In this document: positions 10,701 through 22,700 of the stretch, in pieces
How the letters are laid out: each line of letters opens with the position of its first letter
Numbering within the stretch: the stretch's first letter is position 1
From: JAFMDF01 sp965222705
GTDB lineage: Bacteria; Bacteroidota; Bacteroidia; Chitinophagales; Saprospiraceae
Direction: 5' to 3'
Assembly (NCBI GenBank): GCA_965222705.1
Contig: CBDCUO010000043.1
Span: 1-64,000, forward strand
DNA: 64,000 nt
Position numbers and translations under genes: made by a program
Notes under the pieces: model-generated
What the model saw: the letters and a program-made list of their open reading frames with translations, nothing else
Told to the model about the DNA's origin: nothing
Databases searched by the model: none

Positions 10701-13700
10701 GAAATCTGTGGTAATTCTATTGACGACGATGGCGACGGGCTAGTGGATGAAAATGACCCCGAATGTGCGCCTTGTACTTCGCAGTATATGGCCGTGCAGG
10801 TCAATGCCAGTAGCGACGATGCAGAGGAAAACCTCGGCAATAATTCCGTTAGTTTGACTAGTGGCGACCTCGAATTGGTAGTGGACGGAACCAAAAACCA
10901 GCTCGTCGGTCTGCGTTTCAACAATATCAATTTGCCGGCAGGCGCAACCATTCATAGCGCCTTTATCCAATTTGAAACAGATGAACTGAACTCGGACACA
11001 ACCAACCTGACCTTCTGGGGTGAGGCTACGAATAATGCCAATACTTTTGTGGCCACTAATGGAAATATTTCTGGAAGAACAAAAACAAGTGCTTCAGTAG
11101 CGTGGAGCAATATTCCCACATGGAATACTTATAACGAAAAACACAATTCCCCGGACATCACTTCCATCATTCAGGAAATTATCAATCGCGCAGGTTGGCA
11201 AGCCAACAACAGCTTGGTCATTCTGGTGGAAGGTACGGGTTCGAGGGTAGCGGAAGCATTTGATGGAGAAGCAGCGGCTGCACCTGTTTTGGTAATTGAT
11301 TATGAAGATTGTGGAACGGAAATCTGCGACAACGGTCTCGACGATGATGGCGATGGACTGGTGGACTGCGATGACGTGGACTGCCTTGCTGGGCCTGATT
11401 GTGGTAGCAGTTGTCAGGGTACCAACCCTGGTTTTGAAAACGGTATGGCAGGCTGGACAAACGGTGGCGGAATAACAACTACTTCAGATGCTTATGTTGG
11501 TATTGCTGCCGCCAACATCACCGATAATGAAGAAATCTCACAAGTAATTATGGGGATAGAGCCGGATTCGACCTATTTCCTTTCCTTCTGGGTAAAAGCT
11601 TCTGGCAGTATCACCACCCTTTGGGCTTCTGCGGTACAACAGGATGCCAGCGGCAATGATATTGGAGAAACCAACGTCAACCCTGTTGCTTCTTCCGATT
11701 GGCAGCTTTATACCATGACCTTTACAGCAACGACCAATACGGATAGGTTGCTCATCCGTTTTTCGGGATATGGTACTGGTATTTCATACAAATTGGATGA
11801 AGTATGTTTGAAAAAAATACCCGGCTATTTGCCGCCTGTCACTTGTACTGGCTGTCCGATTTATTCTTCCTATGAAGATGTTGCCTCTATTGTTGGGCTG
11901 AACTATGATCCGGGCTGGGCAGAATTTCAAGTGGACAGTGATATGGAGTTATGCCACAATGGCGATGGTACTATAACCATCCAAGGCAACCTACTCAACC
12001 CTGTGCTAAGCGGCGGAGCTACAACTTGTGGGTTAACTGATGGATGGTTTATAGATATTACGCTTTCCAATAAAGAAACATGGGCAGAGTTTGGCGGAAG
12101 TTACAGCATAGAGAGTGTGGCCTCCCAAGGATGTACCGATAACCACACCGATTGGGACTACTGGGATGTAACGGGTACATTAACGGGTACAGGCTGTAGC
12201 AGTGGCAAAGTTTTCCCAATCACCGGTAGCGCACCCGGTTATAAGATTCAGGTGGGGTATGCAGCGAGCAATTACTCCTGCGATTTTGCCATAGCCGGTT
12301 GGCTGGAGTACTTGGACAATGGGGTCGTCCATGCGATGGACATTTATTTTGAGGTGGATGAAAACTGCTATAACCCACCTACTGAAATCTGTAACAACGG
12401 CATTGATGATGACGGTGATGGGTTTATTGACAATACTGATCCTGATTGTCCAGATTCCTGTGCACTGACTAATCCATTTCCAGGTTTTCCTATTGATTTC
12501 TTGAATGACAATACGGGATGGTTGGATTACGACCTTGGAAGTGATTTGGTTATTATAGATAACAAAGATGGTACTAAGACGATATCCGGAAGCATTACCA
12601 ATGGAACCCCCGTAGATTTTGGTTCGGGTATCAATGGTTCTTCCTGTGGAGCTGATGACGGATGGACCGTAAACTTGACCCTTTCAGACAAGATGGACTG
12701 GACAACCTTCCAAGCGGCTGGAGGTAGTGCTAATATTCATGCCAACTGCAATGCCCAAATTGCCAGTCTGGAATATTGGGATGTGGTTGGGACTTTGACA
12801 GGAACGGGTTGCAATACAGGACGAATGCTTACTATAACCGGGCCGGAAGCTCCTTATCGTTTGCAGATAGGTTATGGTGGAAACAATGGAGATAATACTT
12901 GTGCCTATAGTATGTCCACCTGGTTTGCAATAAATGAAGGTGGAACATCAATGAAAGCTGACATTTATGCTTTTTTGGATGAAAGCTGCTATAACTCCAC
13001 TCCTGTTGAAATTTGCGATAACGGCACAGACGACGACGGTGATGGCTTTATTGACTGTGCTGATTCTGATTGTTCAAACGGGTTGACGGTCACTGCCACC
13101 ACATCCGCAGCGGACATATGTGCAGGAAGCAGTGCTAACCTCAGTGCAGTTGGTTCAGGGGGTAATGGCGGGCTGACTTATACTTGGGACAACGGACTTG
13201 GTGCAGGAGCAAGCCACACGGCAAGTCCGGCAGTAACCACTACTTATACCGTAACCATCTCAGACGGCACCTGTACAGCTACTGACCAAGTAACTGTCAG
13301 TGTAGTCTCTACAGCGCCTACACAGCCTGGAAGTATTACTGGTAGCAACACCCCCTGTCAGGGTAGTAATCAAACTTACTCGATTAGTGCTGTGGCCGGT
13401 GCAGATGCTTACAACTGGGCAGTACCTTCGGGATGGACCATTACTTCTGGTCAAGGAACAACCAGCATAAATGTTACCACCGATGGAACCGCAGGGAATG
13501 TTTGTGTAAACGCTGAAAATATCTGTGGTAGTGGTAGCAGTAACTGTCTTTTTGTTACACCAACAACAGTACCCCCACAACCTGGAGTTATATCTGGAAA
13601 TGTCTCTGCCTGTGAAAGTTCAATGGAGGTCTATTCAGCAAGTGCTGTGAGTGGAGCAACGTCTTACACTTGGACAGTACCTTCGGGATGGACAATAAAT

Positions 13701-16700
13701 AGTGGTCAGGGAACAATTTCGATTACGGTTACTACCAGTGCCAGTGGCGGAGATATTTGTGTCACAGCTGATAATGTCTGTGGAAACAGTTCTACCAGAT
13801 GTTTGAATGTTACAACTACTACCTCCCCTTCTGGCAATACATGTCCTATCAGCGTACCTGTTGAACCCAGTGTCACTTCTGCTGTACAACCCAGCATTAT
13901 GACTACATCCCGCAATTGCGGCGACAATACCGATTGGATCAATGCAAGTAACATTTCAGCTTCTGATAATAGTAGAGCGACTATAACATTGGGCAAGAAT
14001 GACCAGGGTGATTGTCTGGACATTCAGGGTTTAGGCTTTAGTTTACCTAATGGTTCTATGGTTCAAGGCATTGAGGTAACAGTGGAAGGCTATTACAGTG
14101 GTAACTATACCATTAGTGATAATAATGTCCAATTACTGGACGCAAATGGAAATGTAATAGGAAATAACAAGGCTAACAGCCCTTCCTCTGGCAGTGCATG
14201 GGGAACGACTGAAAACTCCTGGACATATGGAGATGCAAATGACCTTTGGGGAACAAGCATTGACTTAAATACTATTAACGATCCTGATTTTGGGCTAAGC
14301 ATTCAGTTGAAAAATGGGGCTGGTGGTGGAAATAACTCCAGCACTGCCTATATAGATTATGTCAATATTGTCGTACATTATACACCACCGGCTTCAATAT
14401 GCAATGATGACCAACTTACAGCAACAGCAGTAGCTGGAGCTTCTGGTTATACTTGGACAGTGGATGGAGGAGCTTCAATTGCTTCTGGTCAGGGTACTAC
14501 TAGTGCAACTTTTAATTTCCCTTCAGCAGGAGTCTATCAAATTTGTGTAACCGCAGATAATACTTGTGGTAGTAGTGTTTCCTGTTGCCGATATATAGAA
14601 GTAAACATCTGTGCTGAAATTTGTGATAATGGCATTGATGATGACGGAGATGGACAAATAGACTGTGCCGATGGAGATTGTGGGATGCCAAGTATAACCT
14701 CTATTACACCTACGAATCCCAATAATTGTCCTGCATTAGATAATGGCAGTATTGTGATAAATGCCACAGGCAATAATTTGGAGTACAGTATTAATAATGG
14801 CACAAGCTACCAATCGAGCAATACCTTTACAGGTTTATCCAATGGCACCTATAATATTCGAGTTAGAAATAGTATAACAGGCTGTGAGGACACAGATTCT
14901 AGAACATTAACCGACCCAAGTTGTAGTGAAATTTGTGATAATGGCATTGATGATGACGGAGATGGACAAATAGACTGTGCCGATGGAGATTGTGGGATGC
15001 CAAGTATAACCTCTATTACACCTACGAATCCCAATAATTGCCCTGCATTAGATAATGGCAGTATTGTGATAAATGCCACAGGCAATAATTTGGAGTACAG
15101 TACTAATAATGGCACAAGCTATCAGTCAAGTAATACCTTTACAGGCTTATCCAATGGCACCTATAATATTCGAGTTAGAAATAGTGTAACAGGCTGTGAG
15201 GACACAGATTCTAGAACATTAACCGACCCAAGTTGTAGTGAAATTTGTGATAATGGCATTGATGATGACGGAGATGGACAAATAGACTGTGCCGATGGAG
15301 ATTGTGGGATGCCAAGTATAACCTCTATTACACCTACGAATCCCAATAATTGTCCTGCATTAGATAATGGCAGTATTGTGATAAATGCCACAGGCAATAA
15401 TTTGGAGTACAGTATTAATAATGGCACAAGCTACCAATCGAGCAATACCTTTACAGGTTTATCCAATGGCACCTATAATATTCGAGTTAGAAATAGTATA
15501 ACAGGCTGTGAGGACACAGATTCTAGAACATTAACCGACCCAAGTTGTAGTGAAATTTGTGATAATGGCATTGATGATGACGGAGATGGACAAATAGACT
15601 GTGCCGATGGAGATTGTGGGATGCCAAGTATAACCTCTATTACACCTACGAATCCCAATAATTGCCCTGCATTAGATAATGGCAGTATTGTGATAAATGC
15701 CACAGGCAATAATTTGGAGTACAGTACTAATAATGGCACAAGCTATCAGTCAAGTAATACCTTTACAGGCTTATCCAATGGCACCTATAATATTCGAGTT
15801 AGAAATAGTGTAACAGGCTGTGAGGACACAGATTCTAGAACATTAACCGACCCAAGTTGTAGTGAAATTTGTGATAATGGCATTGATGATGACGGAGATG
15901 GACAAATAGACTGTGCCGATGGAGATTGTGGGATGCCAAGTATAACCTCTATTACACCTACGAATCCCAATAATTGTCCTGCATTAGATAATGGCAGTAT
16001 TGTGATAAATGCCACAGGCAGTAATTTGGAGTACAGTACTAATAATGGCACAAGCTATCAGTCAAGTAATACCTTTACAGGCTTATCCAATGGCACCTAT
16101 AATATTCGAGTTAGAAATAGTGTAACAGGCTGTGAGGACACAGATTCTAGAACATTAACCGACCCAAGTTGTAGTGAAATTTGTAACAATGGTGTTGACG
16201 ACGATGGCGACGGGCAGATTGATTGTAACGACTCTGATTGTGCTTCAGTGACACTATCAATAGACAGTCGAACCGTTTGGTCCCAACCCGATTGGTGGGA
16301 TATAGGATTCGGTAATACTGATCCTGTTACTTCGGGTTTTGGATATCTTGACGGGGTGCGCTACACCTGGAATACAACAGTTGTCAACCCTGGAGATGCC
16401 GATCCTGCAACTGCTGCTTTTGATGCAGCACATATTTATAATTTTTATGCCCATGAAAACAACAGTCCGACTGGCCGGCCCGCTAATAACGAGCGTTGTT
16501 TTGAAATGCTGTACCCAGATGACACAGGGGTCTATAAAATGACCTTCACATTCGCCGAACCTGTTGCGGAGGTATCATTGGCTTTGTTCGAGGCAGCGAG
16601 CAGCCCCCACCATCTTGACTGGAGCGCTTCCGTGAACGGGGCAGTTTTCAACTTGGCTGATTGGGACTTGACCAACCTATTGGATTATACCGCACAGCCC

Positions 16701-19700
16701 CAATTTTTCAGCACTCTTTCCCACAATTATACCAGTGGTCCTACCCGCTTCATAGATTGGGTAACTTACACAGGGGGAGGAAGTGTGACAACTGTTGAAG
16801 TGACATTCACTTCGCTTGGCACACCAAATGTCAACGCTCCGGGGGCTTCGGGTTATGCCATGGAATTTATGATTACTGGCAGGGCACTATCGGCCGCTCC
16901 AACAGGTAGCTGTGATACATTACCTGCTGGAATCGTGAGTTATCCTTACGAATTTCCTCTAATAGCTACTGGCGGTTCTGCTCCTTATGCTTTCTCCATT
17001 ATAAATGGCAGTTTGCCGAATGGATTGAGTCTGAACAACTCAACCGGTCTCATTAGCGGTACACCAACAACAGCAGGCACAACTTCTTGTTTTACTGTAC
17101 AAGTAACTAATTCTGATGGTTGTCAAGATGCCCATCAATACCATTTAACTATCGATTGTCCACTTATTGAGTTCAATCCAACTGTCTTGCCCAATGGCGA
17201 GGTTGATTCTGCTTATAACCAAATCATTAACCTTAGCGGCGGGGAGCCTGATTATACTACTACACTCACAGCAGGGATACTGCCGCCCGGATTGACTTTG
17301 ACCAATGGCAGCGGTTCTTTTGTTCAAACTGCTATTATTAGTGGCACACCGTCTTCAGGAGGAACATATAACTTTACTTTAGGAACAACCGACGATAATG
17401 GTTGTCCCGGTTCACAGGTATTTAGTATTACTGTTCTCTCCGGCGAAATCTGTGATAATGGCCTTGACGATGACGGAGATGGGCTGTTAGACTGTAATGA
17501 CCCTGATTGTGGAATCGGGGGAACAATTGTAGGCGACTGCATAGAAGTCAATAGTACAGGTGATGAAAGTGATATCAATCCAGGAGACGGAATTTGCTTG
17601 ACGGCTAATTGCGATTGTACGCTCCGAGCAGCCATCGAAGAAGCCAATGCTTTATCAGGAAAAGATACTATCTGCTTTAACATACCTGCTTCAGATGCAA
17701 ATTATGACGGGACTAGCTGGAAAATTACTCCAGCGAGCCATTATCCATTTATTTCAGAAGCGGTTTTTATTGATGGTTATACCCAACCTGGAAGTGCGCC
17801 TGCTACTGCTGCCACTACGGCTATTTTAAAAATTGAAGTAAATGGCGAGAATCTGCCTGTGGGCCTCGGCATTTTTCGTACCGTTACAGGCAGCAGTAAA
17901 TTCGCAGGAATGGCTATCAATGGTTTTAATACTTCTATTGCGGCGGCGGGAATTGTATTGCAAAGCGATGGAAACGAAGTAGTTGGCAACTACATCGGAA
18001 CAAATATAGCAGGAACGATTGCCCTGCCAAATGGACGAGGAGTACTTGTCCTTGGTACGCAAAATAATATAATCGGAGGAAATAATGCTGCTGCAAGAAA
18101 CATTATCTCCGGCAATGACGGCAATGGCATTTCTTTTGAAATAAACGGTATTTTTCGCCCTGATAACAATCGGGTAGAAGGTAATTATATTGGGACGAAT
18201 GCAGCGGGAATGGCTGCTCTTTCCAACGGCTCCAACGGTATTGAAGCTAGCAGGAGCATCAACGGAACCATAGTCAATAATGTCATTTCGGGAAATACGG
18301 ATAAAGGCATTACAATAGGAGGGACAAGCACGGAAACAGCAAAAAATTATATCATCCAGGGAAATAAAATTGGAACAGATATTACTGGAAATAATGCCAT
18401 CGGCAATGGAGGAAGTGGTATCTCGCTTTATAATACATCCGATTCTAAAATTGGGGGGGTGAATATTGGAGAAGAAAACTTGATTTTAAATAATGGATGG
18501 AATGGATTGGAGATATTGAGTGATTCTAGTCATAATAACACGATCCTTCGAAACAGTATTTCCAATAATGCCAGTTTAGGAATTGATTTAGCAAACGGAT
18601 CCAGCTCAGATGGCGTAACATTGAATGATCTTAATGATATAGATGAAGGGGCTAATAAATTGCTCAATTTCCCGCTTTGTGTGGCGATGGCTTTGGTGAA
18701 TGCGGACCTTCACTATGATTTAAGCCTTGATTTGTTGGCCGGAGATTATCGAATTGAATTTTTCGCTAATACTTCAATGGACGCTAGTGGATATGGAGAA
18801 GGTCGCACTTATTTAGGGTATATTAATATCAATCATTTGGGTAGTGGTAGTGAAAAATATGTCGGAATTATTAACCCCATTACAAGTGTCACTGAAGGAG
18901 CATTTATTAGCTTAACTACGACCCGCTGTATAGATAATAATTGCACGACCTTTGAAGCAACTTCAGAGTTTAGTGGACCAATGATAGTCGAAAGGTGCTT
19001 AGATTTAACGGATCCTGGAACAATCACTGGTGATGAGTCCAGTTGTGGAGCCTCTTTTGACCCAGCTATTATCACTTCGACGAATGATGGTTCTGGCGGT
19101 TCTGGTGGCCCGATTTATTACCAATGGCAAGAATTGACGCAAGGAAACTCTGTATGGAAAGATATAAATGGGGCAACTGCTAAAGACTATGACCCATCAA
19201 TCATTGTCGCTACTACTCAATACAAAAGGCTAGCCATTCGGGGCAAATGCTCCTCTACTTGGCTGGAATCCAATATCATTACCAAAACACTAAACCCCGG
19301 GGTTACTGCAACTATTTCGGACTACCCTTCTGGTGCTAATGGTTACCTTTGTGGTGCGGCTTCCTATGAATTTGCAGCTACGGATATAGGGGGCAATGCG
19401 ACCTATACTTGGAATTTTGGTGCAAACGCAATTCCCAATACGGCGACTGGAGTTGGTCCCCACATAGTAGGATTTTCAACCCCTACTGACTCACTAGCCG
19501 TGGTCAATGAAATTATTTTAAATGTAGAAGAAAACGGCTGCACGGATGCCGATACGGTCGCCTTCAGTATTCATCCAATATTAATTGCGACAAACCTTAA
19601 CTCCACTAACCCAACTACTTGTGGTGCCAGCGATGGCTCTATTGCTATAACAGCTCAAGGAGAAAAAGGGCTTTGTGTAAAAATAAGCCTGGACGGCGGA

Positions 19701-22700
19701 ATGACTTATCAGCCGGATGGACAATTAACTTTTACAAATTTACCCACAGGGACTTATCAGATTGTGGTTAATTACTGCAATAATGATTGTCCAAACGAAT
19801 ATGGTTTTGTAACACTCTCTGAGCCGACGAATATTATAGCAAATCCCGATACTATTTTCGATGCCTGTCCAGGTTATCCATTGTCCAATAATGTTACTTA
19901 TAACGATGTAAACATCGAAAATTCAATATTTACCATAGCCACGAACCCCACAAAAGGAATAGTAACCATAGATGCGGCGGGTGTGTTCGAATATACGCCT
20001 ACTGTTTTTGAATGTGGCGACGACCAATTCGTGTATAGGGTTTGTAATCAAACAACAGGCTGTTGCGCAACTGCTGCTGTTTACCTTCAGTTTTCGGATG
20101 AGAAAGCACCGGATTTACAAAATGTACCCGCAGACTTGACCATCAATTGTGATGAAGAAATTCCCTTACCGCCTTTAGTATCTGCCTTTGATAACTGTCC
20201 TGCTATTTCTATCAATAAAGAAGAAGAAAGCACACAGGGGGAAGACGGTTGTTCTTTATACGATTATACCCTCACTCGAACCTGGACGGCTACCGATGCT
20301 TGTGGAAATACTGCTTCTGATCAGCAAGCAGTTGACATTCAAGATATTACAGCTCCTGACATTTTTAGAATATATACGTTGCCAAATGGTAAAAAAATGG
20401 TCGCAGGGGTGATGGAAAATGTAACCCACCGTTGGAAAACTTTACAATTCCCCGTTGATTTCCCAACAGTTCCCGTAGTGTTTACACAAGTGCTTAATGA
20501 AAGCGAACAAGCACCAGTAGCAGTTAGAATAAGAAATACTTCTATCGCTCAATTTGAAATGAAGCTACAGGAAGAAGAAGCCAATGATAATATCCATAAA
20601 GGCGAGAGCGTTGCCTGGATTGCCATTGAGGAAGGTACGAATACAACCGGCTTTAATTTGGAAGTTGGAAAAATAAACGCTACAAATGTTTTTTCCAACA
20701 TTAGTTTTTCCTCTACATTTGATGGTAAACCTGCTTTCTTCTCCGACCTTCAATCCATTTTAGAAAGCGATCCTGCCACAACGCGCAATAGTAATTTAAC
20801 GGCAACTGGAGCAGCCGTAAGGGTAGAAGAGGAAACTTCTTCCGATCCGGAAACAAGCCATGCTGCCGAGCAGGTAGCTTATCTAGCGATAGATAGCCTT
20901 TCTTTTATCACAAACAATAAAGGAGAAATAATTGGAGAAGTAGGCATAGTCAATATGAATTCAGACATCGTAGTCATTACTTCTAATAACACATATTATA
21001 ATCCAGTATTGATTGCGAGTCGCATTGATGATGCAGGGCCGAATCCCACTTTAGTGAGGGTCAGAGTACTAACGACTAATTCTTTTGAAATATCTCTGGG
21101 CACCTGGGATTATGACAATACTATCCAGAGTAGTGGAAAAATTGCCTTGATGATTGTCGAAGGAAGTCTATCCCTCAATTTGCAAAAAATTTGTGCCTAC
21201 GGAACGGATAGCCTCGAATTGGGGATCGATATCGTAGCCATTGATAATTGCGATAATAATGTTTCGATTGTTTATAATGAAACAGAGAGCTTTAGCGGCA
21301 CTGCTAAAATCATAGAGAGAACCTACTCAGCGGTGGATGAATGTGGCAATGCCACCGTTCTGGTACAAAACGTTCCTTGTTCGGGAGTTGCTTTGCGGAC
21401 CAAAGCCTTTTTGCAGGGTGCAGCCATAGGTGGGGAAAGTGGTTTGATGAGGGATGATTTGCGCAAAAAGAATTATCTTCCCGAAACAGAACCTTATACA
21501 GAGTTGGAAGAATTTAGGCATTACGGAACCGGAGGCGGAGAGCAAATGGATACAGACTTACTTTTGGAAACAGGAGAAAATGCAATTGTTGACTGGATGA
21601 TGGTCGAATTGAGAAATGCCACTAATCCAAGCGAGGTGGTCGCGACTCAATCTGTGCTGATTCAAAGAGATGGGGACGTGGTTTCTGCCATAGGGGATTC
21701 TATTATCAACTTTGAGAATATACCAGTTACAGATTATTACGTATCTATTAAGCACCGCAACCACCTGGCCATGTATTCACTTTACCCATTGCATTTTGGA
21801 CCAACCATTATACCTTTTATTGATTTTACCAATCCTTTTACACCAGTAATGGGCGATGTGCCGGGGGTAACTTTTGCTGGAAAACGAGCTATGTGGTCGG
21901 GGGATATTAATGGAGATGCTAAGATTATTTTTCAGGGGCCCAAAAACGATATTTTCTATATGTTTATGTATATTTTACTGGACGAAAATAACGGAGACTT
22001 CCTGACAAACTTTATCAGTAGCGGCTATACTCAAAGAGACTTTAATATGGATGGAGCGATTATTTATCAAGGCCCGAACAATGACCGTTCGCCGCTTTTA
22101 TATAATACAGTCTTAAAACATCCGAATAACACAAGACATATTTCCAATTTTGTGGTGCATACTGGAGTAGAGGGCAATAATCTTATTATAGATCCAACAT
22201 GGACGCAATTGGATACCTGCACGGTGAACAATACCCTTCCAGTTTGTGATTTTGATAGTGATGGATTGTCCAATGAAATTGATCTGGACAAAGACAATGA
22301 TGGGGTGTTAGATGTTTTTGATGCAGATGATTTTGATAAAAATAGCGATAGCGATAACGACGGCTTGACCGATAATGAAGAAACAGGGGGCGACGGTTCC
22401 TATGAAGTAGGGATTGATTCTAATCCCTTAAGTGCTTGTGACCCCAACCCACTCGCAAGTGCCTGTGTGGAAACAGACCAAGATGGCGATGGCTATTTGG
22501 GCAATTATCCACCCACCCACAATCAATATGATCCAGATGATAGCGAAGGTTGCTTACCTGATTTGACGAACAGTGCTTGCGATTGTAAAGATGCAGATGG
22601 AGACGGGCTAATTATAATTTGTCATTATCCAAATGAGAATCCTTTAGATAGAATTACCAAGATCGTTTCTGCGGAAACTTGGCTTATCCACAAAGACCAT

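Noticed and set aside
14616..16175. Regular repeats as a possible CRISPR array
   Set aside because: Period is 312 bp, the repeats are coding and contiguous, and there are no spacers or cas genes.
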